From CAXXOZ01 sp963676435 (GTDB lineage: Bacteria; Bacillota; Clostridia; Lachnospirales; Lachnospiraceae), in contig CAXXOZ010000020.1 of assembly GCA_963676435.2 (NCBI GenBank), forward strand, positions 62,001-126,000: DNA of 64,000 bases, read 5' to 3'. The position numbers and the translations under genes were made by a program. Shown one piece after another: positions 1-9,970 of this stretch. The notes under the pieces were generated by a model. It had not been told where the DNA came from and did not search any database. It worked only from the letters and a program-made list of their open reading frames with translations. Numbering within the stretch: position 1 is the stretch's first letter; each line of letters begins with the position of its first letter.

Positions 1-1516
1 CTGGAAGCCCTGATGGACTAAAAGTCCATTGTCCTGCCTGATAAACATTAGGCATACTGGTAAAAATAGAGTTTTTAATTTTAATAAATCTTTCCTCTGC
101 CGGCAGTTTCTCACTTTCAAATGACCAGCCAGTAATGGCTCCGTTAATATTCCCAGTATATTTTTCCAATGTTATTGGTGTGGCAGAAAATTTATTCATA
201 ATTTTACCATTTATTTCAGGTAAAAGATTATTTTCTAAAGTTTTAATGATTTCATCTTCGCAAAATTCTTTTATCTCTTGATATTTATTTGTTTGCACTG
301 AATTTTTAAAAACATCATAGTCTAATAATGTACTGACTATTAGACCTGTTTTATTTTCCGGTGCAAGGTCAGGATCCCTTAGTACTGGGCATGATATCTC
401 AAAAGTAGTTAATTTAATATAATCTGATAACCATTCCTTTATCTCCTCAACACTATCATAATTAATATTTCCTAAAGATCTCAAACCTTTTAATGAAGGT
501 GTATAAAACATATGAGCTCCACAAATTTCATCAAAATATTCCTTATTTAAATCGATTTCAAGATATAATGAAAAAACCGAATTCCCACCTTTATTATTTT
601 CTATAAGTTTGCTTTGTTTTAAAACATTTTTAAACAGTTTATTTTCTTTGATTTCATTTTTCAAAACCAAATCATATAGGGTTTTCATATCACAACACCA
701 GATTAATGACTTATACTTATAAACTATTCCATTAGAGGTTAAAGTTTTATTTGTAATATCTACATCATCAACTTTAGAATTATTCTCTAAAAAAACATTA
801 TTCTTTCTGCAATAATCTACAAGCTTGTTTACTAGAGTTACAGTACCTCCTTTAGGATAAAAATAATCTAAATATAAACTGAAATAACTTAATGCAAAAA
901 ATGTTGGAGTATCAGTAAAAAAATGTTGTGTTATAGCATCAACAAATGGTTTATTGGGGGTGATTCTTTCCAAAAAATCATTTATTGGTTGATTATATTT
1001 TTTTATATTTCTAATTCTTATTATATACTTAAACATCCATGGTAATAAAACATGGTATAAATATTCTTTATCATTGATATAATCAATAAATAAAGGATTA
1101 TCTATACCATATAGCACATCCATATCATCCATTATTTTTTCTATTAGTTTTGTTATTTCACATATCGAGTTTTTCTCTTCAGGGAAAAGTTCATTTAGCA
1201 TTGATTCATACTCATATAAACTTTCCTTGTTTTCAAGTCTGACTAATTTATCAGAAATACCTATTGATACAATGTTTGGCGCAAATTCCATCTCTATTCC
1301 AAGCTCTTTAAGCATGGGAAAAATTATTCCCGAATTTTCAAAAGCTCTAATTCCAGAATCAAATACAAATCCATCCCTTTCAAAGGAACCCACTAACCCT
1401 CCAAAAGAGTTTTCTTTTTCTAAAACAAGTACACTTTTTTCTTTACTGCTATAAGCTGCCGATGTTAAACCGGCAGCTCCGCCACCAACTACAATAATAT
1501 CAAAATTATTTTTCAT
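1..1516 (-). CDS. Phytoene-dehydrogenase-like FAD oxidoreductase (3' end cut by window)
   Basis: The frame opens at an ATG at 1516 and runs off the window edge without a stop, so the last residues are missing. The N-terminus has the FAD-binding Rossmann signature (IIVVGGGAAGLTSA), an acidic residue ending the second strand (LVLEKE), and the FGG-L-GSF motif of the CrtI/RetSat/phytoene-desaturase family. Near the visible end, residues QAGQWTFSPSGLP resemble the C-terminal FAD-contact motif of that family. About 505 codons are visible, close to the family's usual length. It probably oxidises or saturates an isoprenoid or other hydrophobic substrate, but the substrate cannot be read from sequence. 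It lies 22 bp downstream of the WG-repeat lipoprotein on the same strand. Confidence 0.8.
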   Translation of the reverse strand, partial: MKNNFDIIVVGGGAAGLTSAAYSSKEKSVLVLEKENSFGGLVGSFERDGFVFDSGIRAFENSGIIFPMLKELGIEMEFAPNIVSIGISDKLVRLENKESLYEYESMLNELFPEEKNSICEITKLIEKIMDDMDVLYGIDNPLFIDYINDKEYLYHVLLPWMFKYIIRIRNIKKYNQPINDFLERITPNKPFVDAITQHFFTDTPTFFALSYFSLYLDYFYPKGGTVTLVNKLVDYCRKNNVFLENNSKVDDVDITNKTLTSNGIVYKYKSLIWCCDMKTLYDLVLKNEIKENKLFKNVLKQSKLIENNKGGNSVFSLYLEIDLNKEYFDEICGAHMFYTPSLKGLRSLGNINYDSVEEIKEWLSDYIKLTTFEISCPVLRDPDLAPENKTGLIVSTLLDYDVFKNSVQTNKYQEIKEFCEDEIIKTLENNLLPEINGKIMNKFSATPITLEKYTGNINGAITGWSFESEKLPAEERFIKIKNSIFTSMPNVYQAGQWTFSPSGLP

Positions 1517-1537
1517 CCCCAAAATTCACCTTATTTA

Positions 1538-2614
1538 TTATTTATAATTTATATAGTAAATAAAATTAAAGTACGGTTCAATAACAGTATTTCCTTCCTT
1601 GTCAATAACTCCATAATAACCACCATAATTTACAGCAGCATATCCATCATCAAAGAAATTGCAAGCATAATCTTCATCTATATAATCATACTTTGGTGAA
1701 ATTACTTGATTATTGTTTGAATCTATATATCCTATGTAACCTCTTTCATAAATCCAAGCCATACCATTATAGAAATCACCAGCATTTTCGTACTGAGGCT
1801 GAATTACCATTTCACCTCTATCATTTATATAACCGTAGTATCCATTTTGATAAACTCTTGCAAGACCATTGTCTGAAAAATTGTATGCATCTTCAAATTG
1901 TGGCTCTATTTCAAAAACGCCTTTGTCATTAATATAACCCCAATATCCATTATATCTTACAACAGCCCAGCCATTATCTCCAAAAGGATCAGCATTATCA
2001 TATCGAGGTTCAATAACAAACTCACCTTTCATATTGATATAGCCCCAGTATCCATCTTTTTGGGCTAAAGCTAAACCTGTTGATTCAGCAAAGAAACCAA
2101 CATCTTCAAATTGAGGTTGAATTACCATTTCTCCTTTTGTATTAATAAAGCCCCAATAATCTCCTTGTTTAACTCCAAGTAAATCACTATAAGTTTTATA
2201 ATCTGCATTATCAAAGCGAGGTTCTACCACATATTCTCCACTTTCATTTATATAACCCCAATAGTCTCCTACCTGAACCAATGCAAGTCCATTATCCATA
2301 AAGTTATAAGCCTCATCAAAGTATGGCTGAATTACATATTCACCCTTTTGGTTAATAAATCCCCAGTCCATACTATAATAGTCCTGTACTACAGCAAGAC
2401 CATTACTGGCAAAAGGATCTGCATAATAATAATCTGGCTCTATTACAAACTCACCTTTTTGATCAACAAAACCTACATAATCTCCATATAGAACTGGTAT
2501 TGATCCTGATCTAAATAATGTCAATCCATCACTACTTAGGGGATTTTTTGGTCCACAACTTGTAATTCCAAATATCATTATTACAGCTAATAATAGCATC
2601 ATAAATTTCTTCAT
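1538..2614 (-). CDS. WG-repeat lipoprotein
   Basis: The protein has a lipoprotein signal peptide (hydrophobic stretch, then lipobox ITSC at about residue 20). The rest is a tandem series of about 24-residue repeats built around GYWGYIN-KGE-VIEP-F, i.e. the WG (KWG) beta-rich repeat family. About a dozen units fill the mature protein. Such proteins sit on the outer face of the membrane, and no specific biochemical role is known. I chose the ATG at 2614 because GGAGGAG lies 7 nt upstream; an in-frame GTG at 2617 is the alternative. Its function and partner are unknown. Confidence 0.8.
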   Translation of the reverse strand: MKKFMMLLLAVIMIFGITSCGPKNPLSSDGLTLFRSGSIPVLYGDYVGFVDQKGEFVIEPDYYYADPFASNGLAVVQDYYSMDWGFINQKGEYVIQPYFDEAYNFMDNGLALVQVGDYWGYINESGEYVVEPRFDNADYKTYSDLLGVKQGDYWGFINTKGEMVIQPQFEDVGFFAESTGLALAQKDGYWGYINMKGEFVIEPRYDNADPFGDNGWAVVRYNGYWGYINDKGVFEIEPQFEDAYNFSDNGLARVYQNGYYGYINDRGEMVIQPQYENAGDFYNGMAWIYERGYIGYIDSNNNQVISPKYDYIDEDYACNFFDDGYAAVNYGGYYGVIDKEGNTVIEPYFNFIYYINYK

Positions 2615-2695
2615 CACTTATCTCCTCCATGTGAAAATATAATATATTTATATTGTAACAGAATTTATATACTTTTATCAATATTTTCTGATTAT

Positions 2696-3622
2696 TTATT
2701 TGTCTTTTCTTTTATAACATATTGAGGTGATTCATTTATTGAAATATATATTCTCCCAATATATTCTCCAACAAGTCCTAACATTATCATCAACAATCCA
2801 CCTACGATTAATATTACAGACATTAAAGATGCATATCCAGCAATCATTTGAGGATTTATAATCTTGCTTTATAATTATATATATAATAGACAAAAACCCA
2901 ATAAAAGCTACTAATAATCCTGTAACACTAGCTATTCTTAGTGGTTTTACAGAAAATGCTGTAAATCCATTTATCCAAAGTCTTAAAAGCTTTTTTAATG
3001 TATATCCAGATTCAGAATCCACTCTTCCTCTATGAGATACGGTAACATTTGCTATATTTGTGGTAGTCCTAACTACAAGTCCCCATATATAGGGATAAGG
3101 ATTCGTATATTTAATTATTTCATCTATTACATACCTTTTTGCTGCAAAAAAACTGGTTAATGAAATATTCTTAGGTTTTCCTATTAATTTTTCTGACATA
3201 AAGTTATTAACCTTTGTACCAAGTTTTCTAAATATATTATCTTTTCGTTTTGAATATTTCCCATAAACTACATCAACTTGATCATTAATCTCTTCTATCA
3301 GGTTAAATATTTCGCTGGCAGGTGTTTGTCCATCATCATCTAATGTCACTATATAATCCCCTGATGTTTCAACATATCCTGCCATAAGTGCTGAATGCTG
3401 CCCAAAATTTTTGGCTAAGTTTAGACCAATGATTCTTTTATTAGTTTTAGAAATATTCTTAATTACTTCCCAAACTTTGTCAGGTGAATTGTCATTAATA
3501 AGGATTATTTCATAGTCGAATTTCTTTTCATAACTATTAATGGTTTCTATTATTTCATTAACTACATTTTCAATTGTTTTTTCTGATCTATAGCATGGTA
3601 TAACACAGGAAATTTTTTCCAT
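2696..3622 (-). CDS. GT2 glycosyltransferase, DPM1/GtrB-like (frameshifted near its C-terminus)
   Basis: The N-terminus (ISCVIPCYRSEKTIENVV), the DDD motif (VTLDDDGQTP) and the QHSALMAG segment mark a family 2 glycosyltransferase of the polyprenyl-phosphate-sugar synthase type (DPM1, GtrB, ArnC). These load a sugar from an NDP donor onto a polyprenyl phosphate at the inner membrane face. Start is the ATG at 3622 with AAGGAG upstream. The uninterrupted frame stops at 2732 with a nonsense tail. Removing one base in the TTT run at 2868-2870 restores the second membrane helix (MIAGYASLMSVILIVGGLL) and the family-typical GEYIGRIYI ending, with the stop at 2696. This indicates a +1 insertion. It is the last gene of the sugar cluster and probably loads its product. 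Confidence 0.85.
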
Positions 3623-3623
3623 T

Positions 3624-4514
3624 TTATTTCTCCTTGATTTTTTCTTTTGCCCAATCCACAAAATTATTTTTGTACCTAAAATCTAATAACAAATCAATTT
3701 TTCCAGAATCAAAAACTGTACTTCCCGACTCTAAAAGCAAATCATTAGTTGGCCATGCCTTAGAAGTTACTTTTACGCCGTATATTTCAGCTATTAATGA
3801 AGCAATTTCTTTTATGCTCAGCTCATCATTCCCACCTATATTATATACATCATTTACACAATCAGGATTGAGAGCACCTTTTAAAAATATTTCACAAATA
3901 TCTTCAATATGTGTTAAAGTTCGTTTTTGCGAGCCATCACCATATATGCTAATGTCATTTCCTTTTTCTCCATTACCAATAAAAAAGCCCATAGTACCAT
4001 ATGAAATTTTGCTATCTACTAGATTCCCATATGGTAGGCATATTCTAAAAATACAGTATTCTACTCCATATAAATTGGAATACATTTCTAGATACTTTTC
4101 TGCTGCATATTTATTAATAGAATAAATTGTTTTAAATTCTTTTTTAGCATCCTCAGAAAGTTTATCTCTTGATCCTTTATAAACAAGTCTGCTTGATGGA
4201 AAAATTAATTTTGCTTTTGATTTTTTTTCAACATATTTATTCAAAATATTCAATAAACCTATTTCATTAACATTTATAAAATTTTCGTATTTTGAAAAGC
4301 TATCCATTGTACCAGTCAGTCCTGATAAAATATAAATTATATCACTGTCAAAGTCTATTTCATCAACTTCGTTTATTTTGGTAATATCAATTTCTTTATA
4401 CCCTTCGCCATATAAATTTATGTTTTTATAATCATTTTTTTCAAGGTGAAATTTTAAATTGCTACCAATATATCCATCTGCTCCAATTATAGATATCTTT
4501 ATATTTTCATTCAA
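3624..4514 (-). CDS. NAD-dependent epimerase/dehydratase (sugar 4-ketoreductase or epimerase)
   Basis: This is an extended short-chain dehydrogenase: the nucleotide-binding motif GADGYIGSNL is near the N-terminus, followed by an SSRLVY segment and the catalytic YSINKYAAEKY (YxxxK). The likely role is reduction or epimerisation of an NDP-4-keto-sugar made by the upstream enzymes. A GTG at 4529 would overlap the upstream gene. I prefer the TTG at 4514 because GGAGG sits 8 nt before it and it begins just after the upstream stop at 4517. It is tightly spaced between the Gfo/Idh gene and the glycosyltransferase, so all are probably one transcript. The exact substrate is inferred from context only. 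Confidence 0.75.
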   Translation of the reverse strand: MNENIKISIIGADGYIGSNLKFHLEKNDYKNINLYGEGYKEIDITKINEVDEIDFDSDIIYILSGLTGTMDSFSKYENFINVNEIGLLNILNKYVEKKSKAKLIFPSSRLVYKGSRDKLSEDAKKEFKTIYSINKYAAEKYLEMYSNLYGVEYCIFRICLPYGNLVDSKISYGTMGFFIGNGEKGNDISIYGDGSQKRTLTHIEDICEIFLKGALNPDCVNDVYNIGGNDELSIKEIASLIAEIYGVKVTSKAWPTNDLLLESGSTVFDSGKIDLLLDFRYKNNFVDWAKEKIKEK

Positions 4515-4516
4515 TA

Positions 4517-5479
4517 TTACGCCCTCCACATTTTTCGGATGTCATTTATAAGACCTGACTGTAATAAGATTTTATCTTTGAATTCTTTTTCTAATTCTTT
4601 ATTTTTTACAGCTTCACAAAACTTTTCTATTGAATTCAAACAATGATTATCATTTAGCAAAGTTATTGTTTTTTTACCTTCAATATTTTCAAATTCTATT
4701 GTTGGTTTTAGATTTTCTGGAGCTGTAAATATTCTGTTTGTATATATTCTACCTTTACTCCCCCAAATTTCTAAGGAACACTGATATGAACAGTCCATAC
4801 CATATGAAGCTTGGCATACAAGTCCATCAGAATTTTCAAAACTTACGCTCCCAAAAATATCTACATCCAAATCTTTCGAATCATTTTTACTTGCTGTTTT
4901 TACTTTTATTGTATTTCCTAACATTAAAGATGCCATTTTAGTCACATATCCTCCAGCATCCATTAATGCTCCACCACCAAGCTTTTTACAATATCTAAAA
5001 TCATTCTTACCTCTAAAGGGAAAACCAAAAGACGTTTTTATTAATCTTACTTCGCCTATTTCACCAGATTCAATAGTATCTTTAATCCACTTTAATTGGG
5101 AATGATATTGAAACATATAATTTTCCTGTATAACTAGAGATTTTTTTTCTGATAATTTTATAAGTTTTTTTGTCTGACTATGTTTTGTAGATAATGGTTT
5201 TTCAAGATAAACATTTTTATTATTTTTTAATGCTAAAACAGCCCATTTATATATCAATGTTGGTGGTAAAGGAATATAAACCGAATCAATATTAGGATCT
5301 TTTAAAATATCATAATAATCATCTGTAACATCAACATTAAACTCATTCTTAAAGAATTCTCTTTTTTCATTGTTATTAGATGCAACTGCGATACACTTAG
5401 CATTTTCACTTTTGATTAAAGAAGGAATGAAAATTCTTTTTGCAATATCTGCTCCACCTAGGACTCCAAATTTCAACAT
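4517..5479 (-). CDS. Gfo/Idh/MocA family NAD(P)-dependent oxidoreductase
   Basis: At 320 residues this fits the family. It has an N-terminal Rossmann motif (FGVLGGADIAKR), the EKPLS motif with catalytic lysine at about residue 95, and a C-terminal alpha/beta substrate domain. Members acting next to an NDP-hexose 2,3-dehydratase usually reduce the 3-keto group left by dehydration, giving an NDP-2-deoxy-4-keto sugar. The gene begins 1 bp after the dehydratase stop, supporting coupled translation and that role. A general inositol or sugar dehydrogenase role is the alternative. Confidence 0.8.
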   Translation of the reverse strand: MLKFGVLGGADIAKRIFIPSLIKSENAKCIAVASNNNEKREFFKNEFNVDVTDDYYDILKDPNIDSVYIPLPPTLIYKWAVLALKNNKNVYLEKPLSTKHSQTKKLIKLSEKKSLVIQENYMFQYHSQLKWIKDTIESGEIGEVRLIKTSFGFPFRGKNDFRYCKKLGGGALMDAGGYVTKMASLMLGNTIKVKTASKNDSKDLDVDIFGSVSFENSDGLVCQASYGMDCSYQCSLEIWGSKGRIYTNRIFTAPENLKPTIEFENIEGKKTITLLNDNHCLNSIEKFCEAVKNKELEKEFKDKILLQSGLINDIRKMWRA

Positions 5480-5480
5480 A

Positions 5481-6870
5481 TCATCTCTCCATTATTGATA
5501 ATAAATTTCTTAACTGTATGTTAATACAGTTATTTATATGAAGTAAACTATCTAGTGTAGAATAATCTACCCAGAAGTAACCCTCAGGTAAATTTTCAAT
5601 TTCACCAGGTTTAACTTCTATTATTACATTTCTATTTTGTTCATTGAAAAATCTTCCACCTTCTTCAGATAAAATAACATTTTTAATTATACCTTCATTT
5701 TTGTTTAGTTTTTCTTTAAACAGTTTATATATTGAATCTTGCTTTTTATTAATATCTATACTTTCAACTTGAATACTAGGTCCTATTTCAAGTTTATCAA
5801 AAATCCCTATCTCAGAAACAACTGAAACCAGGTGTTTTTTCTTGCCATCATAATTGCAAACTATTAAACCTAGCACTGCTTCCCCTTTAGCTTTTATTAA
5901 TGGCTGGCTCCAACTTTGTACTTCTCTTCCAGTTATTGATATATCATAAAATTTCACTTCAAAATTTGACTCATTTTTACAAAATACCCCTTCATTATTA
6001 ACATGCCAAGTAGAAACATGAGATAAGGGAACTAATATTCGTGATTGATTATTAAACATTTTGTAATCGTTTATATAATTATAAATTTCTATTATTTCTT
6101 TTCTTCTATTATTACTAAATAAAGAATTAACCCATGCTTCATCTTCCATTATTGATAAAATAGTCTTCTTATCACTCGTATTAAATACATCAAGAAATGT
6201 TATGTGGGATAGAACCGTTCTAGTATCCATATTAACTAAATTATCTATGTCCATTAATTTTTTTATCTGACCAAGAGTCATCCATTTATAGTTTGGTAAA
6301 ACCTCAATATCTTCGTTAACTTTTATTATAATATTTCTATTTCTTTTTCGATAAAATCTGGAAGATTGTTCGGATTGTATTTGATCTGAAATTATTTTAT
6401 ATTTTGTAGCATTTTCAAAATATTCAAAATAAGGTGGCATATTACCACCATGCTCTTTTGTAAAATTACTTTTTGTTGCCTGTATTGTAGGCGAAATTTG
6501 AATCCCATTTACATTTCCAGGTTCAACCTTTGCCTGCATTAAAAAGTTTATGACTCCATCAAATTCTTTACATATAATACCAAGGTATCCAATTTCTGGT
6601 TGCACAATTATAGGCTGTTCATTTTTAATTTCTCCATTTTCATATTCCTGTATACCTTTGATATAAAAAAAACTTCTTTTCCTATTTAAAATTTCACCAT
6701 TAATCTCATCATAAAAACCAAAAAGAATTGTCATCTAAAAGACACTCTTTCACAGAAATTTTAGTGTTTTCTAAAAGATTATCCATCCAAGATATTATTT
6801 CTTCATTTGATGTTATATTCCCATTTGTATTTTTTTCAGATTCAAGTATTTTTATTAAATCTTTTTTCAC
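5481..6870 (-). CDS. NDP-hexose 2,3-dehydratase (frameshifted near its N-terminus)
   Basis: The main frame (ATG 6734 to stop at 5481) has two related halves, each with the family pattern of NDP-hexose 2,3-dehydratases: QAKVEPGN followed by ISPTIQATKSN in the first, and GPSIQVE in the second. The enzyme removes the 2-hydroxyl from an NDP-4-keto-6-deoxyhexose, the committing step to 2-deoxysugars. The N-terminal 50 or so residues lie in another frame from a GTG at 6870. Deleting one base in the A runs at 6713-6717 or 6720-6724 joins them (SFWF then YDEINGEIL). The gene therefore carries a +1 insertion, or the start codon is really 6734 and the protein is slightly short. Confidence 0.8.
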
Positions 6871-6935
6871 AAAAACACCCCCAAATAGATTAATTACAGC
6901 AACTTAATTTTATAATAACAGTTTATAAAAAGCAA

Positions 6936-8651
6936 TTAATCCTCTATTTTTTTATATATAGATGTACCTTCTCTTTCACCATAAAACTCATATTTTTCTT
7001 CAATAAAATCTTTAATTATTTTAGCCTTTTCTTCAAATCTGTCAGTATATAAAACTATCATATCTGGATTCCCTGAAACATGTTCAAAGTAATAAAATGT
7101 CGCTTCCCAATCGGAATCCTTTTCACCTTTATTTTTATATGCCTGCCAAGAATAATTAGTAGCCGCTTGTAAATCTGAAAAAAGGTAATAACTCATAGTT
7201 AAGTCTATACAAAAAATATACTTATCATCTTCATCTCTTGATGAATATACAAACTTTTCCTGCTCTTCAAATTCTCTATATTGTTCTCCTACTTTAAGCC
7301 CTTTATAAACCCCACTTTTCATAATATAAGTATTTTCACTATAATTTGACCACCCATCAAAATAATTTGTATAATACAAAACTAGTTGACCCAAAATCAA
7401 AAGCATTGCTGCTAATAAAAATATTCTTTTATGAACCATTTTTAATATAAAGAAAATAAATATTAGTCCACAAAAAACTCCTGAATATACTCCAATTCTT
7501 GACTTTTCAACTCCTGAATACGATGTTATACCTATTACATAATAATTAATTAAGGAAGTTACCCAAAATAAAATAAATATTTTTTTTGAAATACCTTTCT
7601 TTTCTTCTGGTACATAAAAGTATAAAAATGGAGTCCATAAAAATAAATAGAAAGAAAAATCGACAAGTGCAAAAGAAACTCTGTTAAACCCAATTATAAA
7701 CGCTGATAGTATCAATAAAAATATAAAAGAAATTTTAATAAGCTTTTTACCCAATACTTTGCCTATACTCCAAATAATTAACAACCCAATTGTAATTATC
7801 CATTTATATAAAGTGTAATTAAATGTTTTACTTAACATACGCTTAGCCCTATTAAATAAATACTCCACAGAAAAAGTCATATTATGTGACTCTGTGTCTA
7901 AAGCATATATTTCACTATTAAAAAGAGATATATTTTCAAATCCAACTATTAAACAATATAATATAAAAAGTAAAAATACAATTAACGTTCCTAATAAATA
8001 CCACTTAATATCAAATATTTTTTTCCTATTAATAATTATAAAAATAACAACTATTGATATATATGTTAAAAGGGAAGTTGGATATGAAAAAACCATAAAA
8101 GCATGGATAACTCCAGCTAACATCAATGAAATGGTTTTACTTTTTTTATTTGTAGAATAAATATAATTTAACAAAAAAATAAGGCCTAAAAACATAAATA
8201 ATAGTAAAGCCGTATCGTACCACCAAAAATACGCAGAAAATGGCGCATAAGTAACTAGGAAAGTCATAGTTGCAATTATTATTATATTTTCAACTTTATT
8301 TTTTAATAATCTATATACAGTTATGCCTATAATAATATTTATCAGTAAATAAAAAATTCTATAGAATAATATTATTCCTTCGAGTCCACCTGTAATAAAT
8401 TTATATAACCAAAAAAAAAGGTAACATAAAAACTGCACTACTACTTGCAATTTCCCAATTTGTTTACAAATGGTAGTTGACCTTGAGTTGTTTCTGTAAG
8501 CTTGTAAGATATTATAAGCTTCATCCAAAGGCCCCATTGTTAAAATGGTTCTATATATAAAAAACCCTAAAATAATTATTACAAAAGCAAAGAAAAACTT
8601 GTATTCTCTAAGTATTTTCCATAATATCCCCCATTTAAAAAAGTATATCAT
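6936..8651 (-). CDS. Polytopic membrane glycosyltransferase-like protein (compensated frameshifts near N-terminus)
   Basis: The 571 residues contain about ten hydrophobic segments followed by a soluble C-terminal part of about 110 residues, the layout of GT-C type membrane glycosyltransferases that take sugars from polyprenyl phosphates. Residues MGPLDEAYNILQAY fit the first extracytoplasmic loop, where such enzymes carry acidic catalytic residues. Between about 8410 and 8495 the frame reads oddly. Removing one base each from the runs at 8491-8493, 8459-8461 and 8411-8419 gives a natural segment (TTQGQLPFVNNWEIASSS), so three +1 insertions cancel out. A fourth insertion at 8615-8618 may hide the true start (MEILREYK, preceded by GGGGG). 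It probably transfers the sugar loaded by the GT2 enzyme. Confidence 0.65.
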   Translation of the reverse strand: MIYFFKWGILWKILREYKFFFAFVIIILGFFIYRTILTMGPLDEAYNILQAYRNNSRSTTICKQIGKLQVVVQFLCYLFFWLYKFITGGLEGIILFYRIFYLLINIIIGITVYRLLKNKVENIIIIATMTFLVTYAPFSAYFWWYDTALLLFMFLGLIFLLNYIYSTNKKSKTISLMLAGVIHAFMVFSYPTSLLTYISIVVIFIIINRKKIFDIKWYLLGTLIVFLLFILYCLIVGFENISLFNSEIYALDTESHNMTFSVEYLFNRAKRMLSKTFNYTLYKWIITIGLLIIWSIGKVLGKKLIKISFIFLLILSAFIIGFNRVSFALVDFSFYLFLWTPFLYFYVPEEKKGISKKIFILFWVTSLINYYVIGITSYSGVEKSRIGVYSGVFCGLIFIFFILKMVHKRIFLLAAMLLILGQLVLYYTNYFDGWSNYSENTYIMKSGVYKGLKVGEQYREFEEQEKFVYSSRDEDDKYIFCIDLTMSYYLFSDLQAATNYSWQAYKNKGEKDSDWEATFYYFEHVSGNPDMIVLYTDRFEEKAKIIKDFIEEKYEFYGEREGTSIYKKIED

Positions 8652-8759
8652 GTATGCAATTTTACAGTCAATTTTAATATAACTATATCTAGATGAAAAT
8701 TCAGCTATTGTTCACAAAAAATACACTATAATGTTAATGTTATAATGTATAATGATCCT

Positions 8760-9876
8760 ATGAGAAAGAATTTTAGAGCTTTAATAATAACATTAATATT
8801 AATTATTATACCTGTGTTTACAAGTTCCTGTGGGCTCAGTTCTTTTTTTGTTGCTTTAAATGATTTTGCATTTGAAATATCTGGTCTTAAAGAAACTGAA
8901 ATCATTGAAGAATCTACAGAAAACAATTCTCAAACTTCTACTATTATAGAAACAACAACTGAAGAAAACTACTATAGAAGAAACTACTACACAGGTAGAA
9001 GAAGAAACTGTATTAATTAAGGAATCTGAAAATGTTGAAATTGAGGATACTCCTGCACCAGCAGTTGATGAAAGTTCCTCAGTAAGTGATATTTCTAAAC
9101 CTGCTGAATATACTGAGGAAGATGCCCAGGCTGCTAAAGATGTTACAGATGATTCAAATATTTCAGATCCATATGCAGCAGTCAAATACTATCATGATTG
9201 GATAGCCGCCAACACTTATTACACAGAAGATTTACAATATAATGATGCAGATGGTGTCTTTTCGTATGGTAAAAGTGCATGTCTTGGTTATTCATTAGCA
9301 TTTAAAGCTCTAATAGATGAATGGAGTGAAAGTCATCCTGAAGCAGGTGTTGAATGTAAAATAGCCTACGGTGATGATGATACCAGCACTCCTGATGTTG
9401 GACATGCTTGGAATATAGTTAAAATATATGGTGCTTGGTATCATGTAGATGTAACTTGGGATGATTGGGATAATTATTCCTTAATAGTCTATGATTACTT
9501 TTTGATGCCTGATGCGGTTATGAATCAATCTAGAGTAACATATTATGTTGGTTCTTTAGAAAGTGCACCATCATGTACAAGCACTGCCTATACTTTCGGA
9601 ATAAAAGATAATGGAGTTTCAGTCACCCATGTACTTAATGATTTTAATGAATTCTCAGATTCATATTTAGATATAATTAATTCTGGTTCTACAAGTGCTA
9701 CATTTTATTATTCATCCATTGAGGATATTAATACTTTAAGTATTTCAAATGCAGTTTGGAACGAACTTGTAAATCAGGGTTTTTCATCTGTTGAGATTAG
9801 AATAAATAATTATACTATGTATAGTAATGACGCTTATACAGATTATTACTTTTTTACAATATATCCAAGAAATTAG
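8760..9876 (+). pseudogene. Transglutaminase-like lipoprotein (frameshifted)
   Basis: The first frame gives a signal peptide with lipobox SSC and then a Thr/Glu-rich linker before a premature stop at 9020. A second frame continues the same linker and runs to 9876. Deleting one A from the run at 8965-8968 joins them into one protein of about 370 residues. The second half carries a transglutaminase-like catalytic core: KSACLGYSLAFKAL with the nucleophilic Cys, then GHAWNIVKIYG with His, then HVDVTWDD with Asp. A beta-rich C-terminal part follows. As a lipoprotein it would act outside the membrane as a peptidase or cross-linker. The break is one more +1 insertion in an A run. ATG 8760 is preferred over 8745, though neither has a clear ribosome-binding site. 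Confidence 0.7.
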
Positions 9877-9881
9877 AAAGA

Positions 9882-9914
9882 AAAAAATCAGGTTAAAAGG
9901 CGCCCTGATTTTTT
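9882..9914 (+). terminator. Rho-independent terminator after the transglutaminase-like gene
   Basis: An inverted repeat of 11 bp (AAAAAATCAGG pairing with CCTGATTTTTT) encloses an 11-nt loop and ends in a T run. It lies 6 bp after the plus-strand stop and points away from the convergent UbiA gene. Confidence 0.75.
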
Positions 9915-9970
9915 CTTTGTGTTAATATATTTTTAAACTAAGGTGACAACATTTTTATAGGTTTATTACT

